This document shows positions 1-8,806 of a stretch of 64,000 nt of DNA, in pieces. Position 1 is the first letter of the stretch. The number at the start of each line of letters is the position of its first letter. Origin of the DNA: Nocardia goodfellowii. GTDB taxonomy: Bacteria; Actinomycetota; Actinomycetes; Mycobacteriales; Mycobacteriaceae. The position numbers were made by a program, and so were the translations under genes. The stretch spans positions 310,001 through 374,000 of the forward strand of contig NZ_JAGGMR010000001.1 of assembly GCF_017875645.1 (NCBI RefSeq), read 5' to 3'. The notes beneath the pieces are model-generated. The model did not search any database, had not been told where the DNA came from, and saw only the letters and a program-made list of their open reading frames with translations.

Positions 1-3000
1 TTGCGGCCACTCGAGACGACCATCTCGTAATCGTCTACCACCACATAGATTTCGGGCCCGCTCCACCAGCTGCGTTCGCGCAGCTGCTGCGGTGTTATGT
101 CGTTGCCGGGGATCCGCTTCTGCAGATAGTTCGCGACCTCCTTGATCATCCCGAAGGACGTCTGCGAAGAGGTCGAGTACCCGGCCAGCTGCGCGCCCTC
201 CAGCACACCGAGCATGGTGCGCCGGTAGTCGATGAGGATGACGCGGGCTTCCTCGGAGGTGGAGTGCTCCGTGACGCCCGCGACGATATTGCGCAGCAGG
301 GTGGTCTTGCCGCATTCCACATCGCAGAAGGCGTAGAAGTGCGGCTGCGCCTCGAAATCCAGCACCATCGGCTGAAGTTCGGATTCACCGATGCCGATGA
401 CGGCCCGGGTCTTGCTCTGGTGGATGCCCGCCCGACCAGCCTCCGCGAGCACGGCCTCGCGCGACAACTCGGCCGGCAGCATCCGCACCTCTGGCGCACG
501 TCGGCCGCCGTAGAGCTCGTTGAGCTGTTCCTTGGCGGCGTTGACCCCCTCGGACAAAGTGCGCGGATCGGAATCGGAGTCCAGGCGCGGCAACGCGATC
601 AACAGGTGCAGCTTGTCCGCGGTGAGACCGCGACCCGGCCGGCCGGTCGGCACGAGCACGGCGGTGCGCCGGTCCATTTCGGAGTCGGAGGGGTCGCCGA
701 GGCGGAGCTCGATGCGGGTACCGATGAGGTCCTTGATCTGGGGCCGGATCTCCGGCCATCGAGTGCTGGAGATCATCAGATGGATACCGTAAGAAAGGCC
801 CTGTGCGGCAATGGCATTGAGCTGGGGTTCCAGCATGTCGTAATCCGCGCGGATGGTGGGCCAGCCGTCGATGACCAGGAAGACGTCACCGAAAGGGTCC
901 TGCGCGAGCGGGTCGGCCTGTCGCTCGGCCGGCGGTCGCTCGGCCAACAACGCTTTGCGCCGCCGGAACTCGATGATGGAGTCGATGCCCAGCTCGCGGA
1001 AGTGTTCCTCGCGCCGGCGCAGAATTCCGGTCACCTCCGCGATGGTGCGGCGGATCCGGTCCACCTCCATGCGGCCCGCCACGGAGCCGACATGCGGCAG
1101 CCCCGCCATACCCGACAGCGTGCCGCCACCGAAATCCAGACAGTAGAACTGCACCTGTTCGGGGGTGTGGGTGGCCGACGCGGCCATGATGATGGTGCGC
1201 AGAGTCGTCGATTTACCCGACTGCGGTCCGCCGACCACCGCGACGTTGCCCTGACCCGCGGAAAGATCCACGATCAGCACGTCGCGGCGCTGCTCATAGG
1301 GCTTGTCGATGACGCCCAGCGGCAGCCACAGCTGCCCATGCCGGTTCACCGGCGAACGCCAATCCGGATCGGGCAGCAGCATATCCACCGACGGCGATTC
1401 CTCCAGCGGCGGCAGCCACACCTCGTGGGCCGGCCGGCCGTGGCCGCGCAGGCGCTCGACGACGGTGGTCAGCAGCGTCGCGGGGACGGCTTCGTTGACC
1501 GATACCGGCGCCTCGTCCTCGTCCTCCGCCGGGGACTCCCCGGGCGGCGGCGGCAATTCCGGAAGACCCAGGCGGTTGGGCGGTGGCGGCAATTCCGGCC
1601 GTCCGTCGCGGGTGGCCTCGCGCACGGGCTCGATGACCTCGGGCATCGCCACCGGTGCCGCGGTGAACACGGCCGGCGCCTGTCCACCGACGGTCTTGCC
1701 GTCCACCTGCCTGGTGCCGCGCGGCGAAACATACGGCCCGGACACATAACTCGCGTTGAAGCGCAGTGGATCGTCGGCGTCGCTCTTGAGGTAGCCCGAA
1801 CCCGGGACGCTGGGCAGGTGGTAGGCGTCGGTGATACCGAGCACCGCGCGAGATTCGTTGGCGGAAAAGGTACGCAGGCCGATCCGGTAGGACAGGTGGG
1901 AGTCCAGACCGCGCAACTTGTTCTCCTCCAGGCGCTGCGAAGCCAGCAGCAGGTGCACCCGCAGCGAGCGGCCGAGGCGGCCGATCATCACGAAGAGGTC
2001 CGCGAAATCGGGCTTCTGCGAAAGCAATTCGGAGAATTCGTCGACCACGACGAACAACGCGGGCAGCGGATCCAGATCGGCTCCGGCCGCGCGGGCCTTC
2101 TCGTACTCCGTGACGTTGGCGAAGTTGCCCGCTGAGCGCAGGAGTTCCTGCCGTCGCGTCATCTCACCGGAAAGGGCGTCCTTCATACGGTCGACGAGCG
2201 CCAGTTCCTCTTCGAGGTTGGTGATGACCGCGGAGACGTGCGGCAGCGAGTCCAAGCCGAGGAAGGTCGCACCGCCCTTGAAGTCGACCAGGACCAGGTT
2301 GAGCAGGTCCGGGGAGTGCGTGGTCACCATGGACAGCACCAGAGTGCGCAGGAACTCCGACTTACCGGAACCCGTTGCGCCGATGCACAATCCGTGCGGA
2401 CCCATGCCGTTCTCGGCGGATTCCTTGATGTCGATCTCGACGGGGGTGCCATCGGGGGTGACACCGATCGGCACCCGCAGTCGCTCCCGGTCACTGCGCG
2501 GACGCCACACCACCGCGGGATCGATCTGCGCGGCGTCGGGAATCTTCAGCAGCGACATCAGGCCGGGATCGGAGCGCGTTTCATCGCCGAGGCTGACCAT
2601 CTGCGCGGCGGTCGCGATGCGGTAGCGCGCCAGGTCGCGGGCCAGCGACGTGGCCTCGGCCCGGCCGACGGAATCGGATTTGGCGAATTTCTCCACGCCC
2701 GCGGCGGATTTCGCGGCCACCATGCCGTCATCGGTAACGACCAGCTGCAAGCCGCGACGCACCGCGAGACCGCTTTGCGGCGCGGTGAGGTCGAGCACCG
2801 TGACCGAGTCCAGTCCCGCGTCGCTGACCACGCGCTCGGAACCGCTGACGTAGCCGTCGTCGATGATCACCAGCAGATGGATCCGGCCCGCCGTGGGCTG
2901 CGCGTTGCGCATGAACCGGCCGCGTTCCACCAGTTCGGCGGACATCGAGGTTTCCAGTTCGGCCAGCGAGCGATACATCATCCGGGCCGAGCCCATGCCG

Positions 3001-3833
3001 TCGCGGTCCACCGGATGTTGCAGGTGCGGAAGCCATTTCGCCCATGCCCAGGCCGGGCCGTCGGGATCGGCGCAGATGATGGCGACGGCGGTGTGGTCGG
3101 GGCCGTGGAAGGTGGTGAACTCCATCAGCATCGAGCGCACCAGGGTCAGCGCGGCCTCGCGCTCCCCTTCGATGTTGATCGCGGGGAAGGCGCGCAGCGA
3201 GATGGCGGTGGGCAGTCCGTGCACCACCGAGTGCGTGCGCACGAAGCGCCGCAACGCGACCGTCGAGACCGGTTCCAGGTCTTCCAGCGGTCCGGTTTCC
3301 GGGCGGGCGAGTTTGGTCGCCAGGCGGTGGCTACCCACGCCGACCCGAACGTGCCCGAAGTCGGGATCGTTGGGGCGGCGTTCCCACATGCGGCGGGAGC
3401 CGATCACCGATTGCAGGTCACTGGGTTCCGGATGGCTCCACAGCAGCGCGGCCAGCTGCTGATTGCCGGTTTTACGCACATCCTTGCGGACCTGATCGAG
3501 GTAGCGGAAGTAGTCTTTGCGCTCCTCGTTCAGCTCGGCGGCCTTCTTCGGCCCGCCGCCGCCGCGCATACCCGCCATCATGCCGAACATCGACATCAGC
3601 ATCATCATCGGGAACATCATCATGAACGGGTTGGCCAGCAGGTTGCGGCCCATCATGACCATCATCGCGATCATGCCGACCACGGCGACAACCATCACCA
3701 GCGGCATCAGCTTCATCAGCAGATTGCCCGCCACCGGACGTTCGAGCTCCGGCGGCGCGGACAGCGCGACCTCGCCGCCCGGCGGACGCGGCGGCGCGAT
3801 CCGCGGCCGGCGCACGAAACCTTCGGTTGCCAT
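1..3833 (-). CDS. eccC: T7SS ATPase EccC (3' end cut by window edge)
   Basis: EccC is the FtsK/SpoIIIE-type motor of the type VII system; it sits in the inner membrane, binds substrates and powers export. The frame opens with ATG at 3833-3831 (MATEGFVRRPRIAPP), a typical EccC start, followed by two Met-rich membrane segments at about residues 40-85. Three ATPase domains are visible. Domain 1 has Walker A GATGSGKSE with Lys491 and Walker B VVVDEF with Asp598/Glu599. Domain 2 has GGPQSGKST with Lys874. Domain 3 has DVECGKTT with Lys1176 and Walker B VVVDDYE near position 40. About 1,277 codons are present; EccC is usually near 1,330 residues, so only the extreme C-terminus is missing. The start lies 3 bases after the mycP stop, so the two are almost certainly co-transcribed. 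The identification is very secure. Confidence 0.97.
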   Translation of the reverse strand, partial: MATEGFVRRPRIAPPRPPGGEVALSAPPELERPVAGNLLMKLMPLVMVVAVVGMIAMMVMMGRNLLANPFMMMFPMMMLMSMFGMMAGMRGGGGPKKAAELNEERKDYFRYLDQVRKDVRKTGNQQLAALLWSHPEPSDLQSVIGSRRMWERRPNDPDFGHVRVGVGSHRLATKLARPETGPLEDLEPVSTVALRRFVRTHSVVHGLPTAISLRAFPAINIEGEREAALTLVRSMLMEFTTFHGPDHTAVAIICADPDGPAWAWAKWLPHLQHPVDRDGMGSARMMYRSLAELETSMSAELVERGRFMRNAQPTAGRIHLLVIIDDGYVSGSERVVSDAGLDSVTVLDLTAPQSGLAVRRGLQLVVTDDGMVAAKSAAGVEKFAKSDSVGRAEATSLARDLARYRIATAAQMVSLGDETRSDPGLMSLLKIPDAAQIDPAVVWRPRSDRERLRVPIGVTPDGTPVEIDIKESAENGMGPHGLCIGATGSGKSEFLRTLVLSMVTTHSPDLLNLVLVDFKGGATFLGLDSLPHVSAVITNLEEELALVDRMKDALSGEMTRRQELLRSAGNFANVTEYEKARAAGADLDPLPALFVVVDEFSELLSQKPDFADLFVMIGRLGRSLRVHLLLASQRLEENKLRGLDSHLSYRIGLRTFSANESRAVLGITDAYHLPSVPGSGYLKSDADDPLRFNASYVSGPYVSPRGTRQVDGKTVGGQAPAVFTAAPVAMPEVIEPVREATRDGRPELPPPPNRLGLPELPPPPGESPAEDEDEAPVSVNEAVPATLLTTVVERLRGHGRPAHEVWLPPLEESPSVDMLLPDPDWRSPVNRHGQLWLPLGVIDKPYEQRRDVLIVDLSAGQGNVAVVGGPQSGKSTTLRTIIMAASATHTPEQVQFYCLDFGGGTLSGMAGLPHVGSVAGRMEVDRIRRTIAEVTGILRRREEHFRELGIDSIIEFRRRKALLAERPPAERQADPLAQDPFGDVFLVIDGWPTIRADYDMLEPQLNAIAAQGLSYGIHLMISSTRWPEIRPQIKDLIGTRIELRLGDPSDSEMDRRTAVLVPTGRPGRGLTADKLHLLIALPRLDSDSDPRTLSEGVNAAKEQLNELYGGRRAPEVRMLPAELSREAVLAEAGRAGIHQSKTRAVIGIGESELQPMVLDFEAQPHFYAFCDVECGKTTLLRNIVAGVTEHSTSEEARVILIDYRRTMLGVLEGAQLAGYSTSSQTSFGMIKEVANYLQKRIPGNDITPQQLRERSWWSGPEIYVVVDDYEMVVSSGR

Positions 3834-3836
3834 GTG

Positions 3837-5267
3837 CTACAACCCTTCTCGAGTTTCAGGCTCGGCCCCGGGGTCGACATTCACCGCGCGGCCCCGCCGG
3901 AACGGGATCGAGGCGGCGTAGCCGAGCCCGAGCAGGGCGAGCAGCGTGATCGAGCCGATGGTGGCGACCAGACGCGGCGCCGGATCCACATACGGCGGTG
4001 GACTCGGACCGGCGATTTTGCGAGGCAGGTCGGAGCCGACCTGCACCGGCTTCGCCGGCAGTTGCGCGGTGAGTGCGGCCAGCGGGTCGACCAGGCCGTG
4101 CCCGATCTTGTCGTTGCGGCCGTTGTCCGGCGCCTGCGCGGTCAGCTTGATCCGGTCGATCACCTGGGCGGCGGTCAACTCCGGAAAGCGGGATCGGACC
4201 AGCGCGGCCAGTCCGGAGACATAGGCGCTGGAGAAACTGGTCCCGTCGATGGTGGAGTAACCCTCATTGGTCTGGGTGGCGTTGACCAACCCGGCCCCGC
4301 CCGGTTTGCTGTCCAGCGAGACGATCTCGCGGCCGGGTGCGGCGACGCCGACCCACGGGCCGTGCAGCGAGAATGGCGACACCGTGCCGTCGGGCTCCAT
4401 CGATGCCACCGACAGCACATAGGGCGTGAACCAGGCCGGCGTCACGATGGTGCCCACGGCCGCCCACCCCGCGCGATCGTTCTGCTTCTCACAAGCGGTG
4501 CCCTGCATGGTGTTTCCAGCGGCGGCGACGACCACCACATTGCGATCGTAGGCGTATTTCACGGCGGCGCCCAGCGCCCCGTCGGCCGAATTGCCACCCG
4601 AGGGGATACAGGCCACCTCGGAGATGTTGATGACGGTCGCGCCCATGTCCACCGCGCGAACCACGCCCGCCGCCAGGGTGTTCACCGTGCCGTATCCCTC
4701 GCGCGTGATGACGCCCGGCTCCTCGCGGCGATTGCGGTCCTTGGCCTCGTAGGCCGAACTCAGTTGCCGGATCGCGAGAATCTCGGCTTCCGGTGCGACA
4801 CCGGCGAACCCGTCTTCCAGACTGGGCCGGGCCGCGATGAGCCCGGCGACGAAGGTGCCGTGGCCGTCGCAGTCGACGGTGCCGTCGGTATCGGAGACGA
4901 AGTCGCCGCCCGCCTGCAGGGCGGGCAGACGCCAATGCCGGTTGACGCCGGTATCGATGACCGCCACCTTCTGTCCCGCGCCTCGGCTGAATTGCCAGGC
5001 CTCCTCCAGACCCAGCACCCGCTGGGCCAGTGGCGGTTCCTGCGGCGCACTGCCGCGCAGTGCGGGTTCGGCGCAGATCTTGTGCTGCTCGGTCTCATCC
5101 GGCGGCCGGCCGGCGGCCGCCAGGCCGAGCACCCCCGCCAGCGCGCCGTCGTCGACGCGCGGCGGTGCGATCGCCAGCGCGGGGGCCGGCGATCCGGCGC
5201 TCAGGGCGAGCACCGCGGCGACGGCCGCTGCCCGCCATATCCTCCGGGAGATCATCGCGAAAACCAC
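3837..5267 (-). CDS. mycP: Mycosin (subtilisin-like serine protease) of the T7SS
   Basis: MycP is a membrane-anchored S8 protease that stabilises the ESX complex and processes some substrates outside the membrane. The 476-residue product has an N-terminal signal-like hydrophobic stretch (about residues 11-32). The catalytic triad is visible: Asp105 in VAVIDTGVN, His136 in DGHGTFVAG and Ser344 in GTSFSSAYV, with oxyanion Asn252 in AAAGNT. A C-terminal membrane helix near residues 440-460 is followed by an Arg-rich tail. The annotated start is GTG at 5267; an ATG four codons downstream (5255) would also leave the signal intact, and neither has a strong ribosome binding site. It lies 7 bases after eccD and 3 bases before eccC, consistent with an eccD-mycP-eccC operon. 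Confidence 0.97.
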   Translation of the reverse strand: MVFAMISRRIWRAAAVAAVLALSAGSPAPALAIAPPRVDDGALAGVLGLAAAGRPPDETEQHKICAEPALRGSAPQEPPLAQRVLGLEEAWQFSRGAGQKVAVIDTGVNRHWRLPALQAGGDFVSDTDGTVDCDGHGTFVAGLIAARPSLEDGFAGVAPEAEILAIRQLSSAYEAKDRNRREEPGVITREGYGTVNTLAAGVVRAVDMGATVINISEVACIPSGGNSADGALGAAVKYAYDRNVVVVAAAGNTMQGTACEKQNDRAGWAAVGTIVTPAWFTPYVLSVASMEPDGTVSPFSLHGPWVGVAAPGREIVSLDSKPGGAGLVNATQTNEGYSTIDGTSFSSAYVSGLAALVRSRFPELTAAQVIDRIKLTAQAPDNGRNDKIGHGLVDPLAALTAQLPAKPVQVGSDLPRKIAGPSPPPYVDPAPRLVATIGSITLLALLGLGYAASIPFRRGRAVNVDPGAEPETREGL

Positions 5268-5274
5268 CGCTGGA

Positions 5275-6753
5275 TCAAATGTTCCGGGCGGCCGAGTAGA
5301 TGTCCATGATCCACAGCACCAGCGGAATAATGGTGCAGATCAAGAGATATTCGAAGATCTCACCGGTCCGTCGCATGGGCGGCGACATCTCGGTGTGCGG
5401 GCCGATGACACCGAACGCGACCGCGGCCGTCGCCACGACCAACAGCATCCCGGCGATCGGCACCACCCAGCCGGGTTCGCCCAGGGCGAGTCCGACGCCG
5501 AGGGCCACCAAAGCCGTTGTGCCACCGGCGATCAGCGTGCAGGCCTGGACCAGGTCGGCGAACGCCCGGCCGCGCAGGCACAGGATGAGCGAGACCACGA
5601 CGCCGAGGGTGATGCCCTGCCAGCGGGTGGTGCCGAGCGGGTTGGCCGCCAGCACGATGCCGATGGCCGCGGCCACGGTGCAGCCGATGATCATGCCGGA
5701 CTGGTACTCGTTGGCCGCGCGGGCCCGATGCTCGAGCCCGGCCGCCGAGGGCAGCGCGGTCGCACCGATGGCGCCGATGTCCTCGATGGTGGGGCGGGGT
5801 TCGTGGTCGGCGGGATCGATGGCCGCACCGGCGGTCGGCACCGGCGGCACCGGTAGTCGAGCGGCGGCGACCGCGAGGCGCGGCACCAGGGTGATCACGA
5901 TCAACGCGCCGACCAGGACACCGGCGGCGACCTTGGACACCGACGGATCCCAGATCATCCGCACCATCGCGGCCACCCCGCCGAATACCGCCAGTGTGAT
6001 GAGGGTGGTGAACATGGTCGCCCCGACCCGGGCCATGCTGTAGAGGACCGCGGCGGCGACCAGCGTTGCCACACAGGCGAACATGGCGTGCGGGCTGCCG
6101 AAGTCGTTGGGTACCAACAGCGCCGTGCCCGCGAAGATCAGCAACAGCGCGTACAGCGACAACATGATCGCCGGCAACTTCGCCTCGTCCTGGTATTTGC
6201 GGGAGACGAGCACCGCCGCACCCCCGGCCACCAATCCGGCGCCGAGCGCGATGAATCCGATCGCGATACCGGCGCCGTCGTGCTTGGCCACGCCCAGCAG
6301 GTAGATCGCGGCGAGCACCGCGCCCAGACCGGCGAGCAGGCCGAGCCAGCGCGCCGAAACCGGCGACCAGTGCCGGAACGAGGTCGCGGTCAGTTTGGAG
6401 ACCGCGTCGATGACATCGTCGAAGAGCGCCGGCGCCTCCTTGGCGGTCACCGAGCGCAATACCAGCAACTCGCCGTCGAAAACCTCGGCCTCGGTGAGCG
6501 ATTGGTTTGCCGGAATGGGATCGCGGCCGATCCGCGCCAGTGTCCAATGCTGCGTCTGCAGCGGCGCGCCGTCCTCGTGCTCGGTGAGATCCGGGTTGCG
6601 GGATTCGATCAACTCGACCACATCGGTGATGAACGCGGCGATCGGAACTGTGGCAGGCAAACCCAGATCCAACTGAGTATTGCCGCCGATCACCGACACT
6701 CGGCACAACTCCGGATCAACGGCAGCCACTGTGCTGCTAGACGGATCGGTCAC
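5275..6753 (-). CDS. eccD: T7SS integral membrane protein EccD
   Basis: EccD forms the main transmembrane channel vestibule of the ESX complex. The 492-residue protein has the expected layout: a ubiquitin-like cytosolic domain at about residues 15-105 (CRVSVIGGNTQLDLGLP onward), a linker, and roughly eleven hydrophobic helices from about residue 140 to the C-terminus. The start is GTG (cac at 6751-6753), with a purine-rich GGGAG about 11 bases upstream, so the exact start is less certain than the identity. It is the first gene of the minus-strand eccD-mycP-eccC group and is divergent from eccA. Length and topology are normal for the family. Confidence 0.96.
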   Translation of the reverse strand: MTDPSSSTVAAVDPELCRVSVIGGNTQLDLGLPATVPIAAFITDVVELIESRNPDLTEHEDGAPLQTQHWTLARIGRDPIPANQSLTEAEVFDGELLVLRSVTAKEAPALFDDVIDAVSKLTATSFRHWSPVSARWLGLLAGLGAVLAAIYLLGVAKHDGAGIAIGFIALGAGLVAGGAAVLVSRKYQDEAKLPAIMLSLYALLLIFAGTALLVPNDFGSPHAMFACVATLVAAAVLYSMARVGATMFTTLITLAVFGGVAAMVRMIWDPSVSKVAAGVLVGALIVITLVPRLAVAAARLPVPPVPTAGAAIDPADHEPRPTIEDIGAIGATALPSAAGLEHRARAANEYQSGMIIGCTVAAAIGIVLAANPLGTTRWQGITLGVVVSLILCLRGRAFADLVQACTLIAGGTTALVALGVGLALGEPGWVVPIAGMLLVVATAAVAFGVIGPHTEMSPPMRRTGEIFEYLLICTIIPLVLWIMDIYSAARNI

Positions 6754-6933
6754 AGCTCGGATGACTCCCTACCTAGAACTCACTTCAACGCCATGCAACG
6801 TACTCAACTTATCGGAGAAGTCGCGCACCCGCAGGGCCTTACCCACCCCGCCGACTCCGTCGGCTTTCGCTTCCCCAGGTGGCTATGCTTGATGGGAAAC
6901 AGCACATCCGTTTGTTTTTAGGGGCCAACCCGT
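6754..6933. promoter_or_regulatory. Divergent eccD/eccA intergenic region
   Basis: This 180-base gap separates two genes reading away from each other, so it should hold both promoters. On the minus strand a TTGCAT-like -35 is followed 17 bases later by a poor TAGGTA -10, close to the eccD start. On the plus strand TATGCT near 6885 could be an eccA -10, without a convincing -35. An AGGGG at about 6920 may serve as the eccA ribosome binding site. No clear operator or Zur/IdeR-type palindrome was recognised. Confidence 0.4.
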
Positions 6934-8751
6934 ATGACCGGCAACCGTCAAGCACAACGCGCATTCGACGCTGGTGTCTTGTCCTTGGGCATTGCGATCG
7001 AGGGGCAGGAATCTGCCCGCGATCTGGAATATGCCCAGCTCGCCTTCCAGCGCGCCACCGAATGGGACCCCGGGATGTGCGACGCCTGGCTCGGGCGCGC
7101 GGCCGCGGGTGAGCACACCCGGGAGGTGGTCTTCAACCTCTACAAGACCAGCACCAGCACGCTTTTCCGGGAGCAGCGCCGGCTCGGCCTGCAACCGCGG
7201 GCGCTGGCGGGCCGGTTCACCCTCGGGCAGTACATCGACTACCCGCTGGCCAGTTACGCCGAGATCTGGTTGGCGCAGGCCGCGCAGCTGATCACCGACG
7301 GCGACTACGACGAAGCCGAGAAGGTGCTCGACGAGCTGGCCAAACACCGGGCCGCGCAGGTGTCCTCGTCCGACCGCGAGATCGACGATCGGATCTGCGC
7401 GTATGCCCGCGGGGTACTGCATTTCACCACGCAGCGCTGGCCCGATGTGATGACCGTGCTGGCCGGTTCGGCGGAGTGGGCGGACCCCTATCTCGCCGCG
7501 GGCGCGCACGTCATGGTCGGGACCGCCTGTGCCCAACTGGGTCTGTTCGGCGAGGCGATCCGCCGCATGGAAGCCGCCGAGGCGGGCCCCATTCCGGCCG
7601 CGGCGACCACCGCGCGGTTCTGTCGCGGCCTGTGCCTGCGTGAGACCGGCGAGGAAGAGCAGGCCCAGGCGCTGTTCGAGAAGGTCTTTTCCGAGGCCCC
7701 GGGCTTCGAGGCCAACACGATGGCCATGCGCGACCGCAAGTTCCGGCTCACGGTGACCACCAAGGAGGTCATCGACGCCCGGACCAATAAGTGGGATCCG
7801 GCCTCGGCACCCTCGCTGGAGCAGATGGGCCAGGAGGAGCGCGACGACAAAGCCAAACTGACCTTGGAGAAGGCTCGCGCCGAACTCGATGAGCAGATCG
7901 GTCTGGCCGGTGTGAAAATGCAGGTTGCCAAGTTGCAGGCAACCGCTCAGCTAGCACGGATCCGGGCCGAAAAGGGAATGGCCAGCGGGTCCCGTGGACA
8001 ACATCTGGCATTCACCGGACCGCCGGGAACCGGTAAGACAACCGTTGCCCGAGTGGTGGCAAAAATTTACTGTGGCTTAGGAATTCTCAAGACCGACAAG
8101 CTGATAGAGGCAAAGCGTTCTGATTTCGTCGGCCAACATTTGGGCAGTACCGCGATCAAAACGAACAAATTGATCGACTCCGCCATGGACGGCGTGTTGT
8201 TCATCGACGAGGCCTACACACTGATCCAGACCGGCTTGTCCGGTGGTGACGCATTCGGCCGTGAAGCCGTGGATACCCTGCTGGCCCGAATGGAGAACGA
8301 CCGCGATCGGCTCGTGGTGATCATTGCCGGGTACGACGGCGAAATCGACCGCTTCCTGGCCTCCAACGACGGTCTGGCGTCCCGCTTCGCCAAGCGCGTG
8401 AAATTCGACTCGTACTCGCCGGAGGAACTCGGCGAGATCGGGCGATTCATTGCGCGCAAGCGGGATTCGGAGGTATCGGAGGAGGCGCAGGCGCTGCTGG
8501 TGGCCGCCTGTGCCGGACTCTACGAGAAGCAGGCGACCGACCAGAGCGGCGAGCTGCGGCGCGGCATCGACATGGCGGGCAACGGCCGTTTCATCCGCAA
8601 CGTCATCGAGGCCGCCGAGGAGGAGCGGGAGTTCCGGCTGGCCAACGACATCAATCTGGATCTGTCGGCGGTGGACGAGTCGGTGCTGATGCGCATCGAG
8701 GCCGAGGATATGCAGAACGCACTGGACAGCGTGCTGTCTACTTTGCGCTGA
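6934..8751 (+). CDS. eccA: T7SS AAA+ ATPase EccA
   Basis: EccA is a cytosolic CbxX/CfxQ-type AAA+ ATPase, thought to dissociate EspG chaperones from PE/PPE substrates. The 605-residue product has a TPR-like helical N-terminal domain (about residues 1-290) and a C-terminal AAA+ module. Walker A is GPPGTGKTT with Lys368 and Walker B is VLFIDEAY with Asp425; the sensor/arginine finger region follows (LASRFAKRVKF near residue 490). The length matches the family (about 570-630). It is transcribed alone on the plus strand between eccD and eccB and ends just before a strong hairpin. Its presence goes with the EspG/PE/PPE genes in the neighbouring cluster. Confidence 0.97.
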   Translation: MTGNRQAQRAFDAGVLSLGIAIEGQESARDLEYAQLAFQRATEWDPGMCDAWLGRAAAGEHTREVVFNLYKTSTSTLFREQRRLGLQPRALAGRFTLGQYIDYPLASYAEIWLAQAAQLITDGDYDEAEKVLDELAKHRAAQVSSSDREIDDRICAYARGVLHFTTQRWPDVMTVLAGSAEWADPYLAAGAHVMVGTACAQLGLFGEAIRRMEAAEAGPIPAAATTARFCRGLCLRETGEEEQAQALFEKVFSEAPGFEANTMAMRDRKFRLTVTTKEVIDARTNKWDPASAPSLEQMGQEERDDKAKLTLEKARAELDEQIGLAGVKMQVAKLQATAQLARIRAEKGMASGSRGQHLAFTGPPGTGKTTVARVVAKIYCGLGILKTDKLIEAKRSDFVGQHLGSTAIKTNKLIDSAMDGVLFIDEAYTLIQTGLSGGDAFGREAVDTLLARMENDRDRLVVIIAGYDGEIDRFLASNDGLASRFAKRVKFDSYSPEELGEIGRFIARKRDSEVSEEAQALLVAACAGLYEKQATDQSGELRRGIDMAGNGRFIRNVIEAAEEEREFRLANDINLDLSAVDESVLMRIEAEDMQNALDSVLSTLR

Positions 8752-8760
8752 GCCGAGAGA

Positions 8761-8799
8761 CAGCACAGCGGCCCCGAATCTTTCGGGGCCGCTGTGCTG
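8761..8799. terminator. Bidirectional hairpin between convergent eccA and eccB
   Basis: A perfect 18-base-pair GC-rich inverted repeat (8761-8778 with 8782-8799) closes on the three-base loop TCT. It lies 9 bases after the eccA stop and 7 bases before the end of eccB, so it can terminate both transcripts. There is no long U tract, which is usual for actinobacterial hairpin terminators. Confidence 0.85.
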
Positions 8800-8806
8800 T
8801 GCGGAG

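Noticed and set aside
264..5309. Long plus-strand frames (623 and 1,023 codons) opposite eccC and mycP
   Set aside because: They are antisense to clear eccC/mycP coding sequence, are rich in Arg/His/Gln, and show no family motifs; long antisense frames are expected in GC-rich codon-biased DNA.
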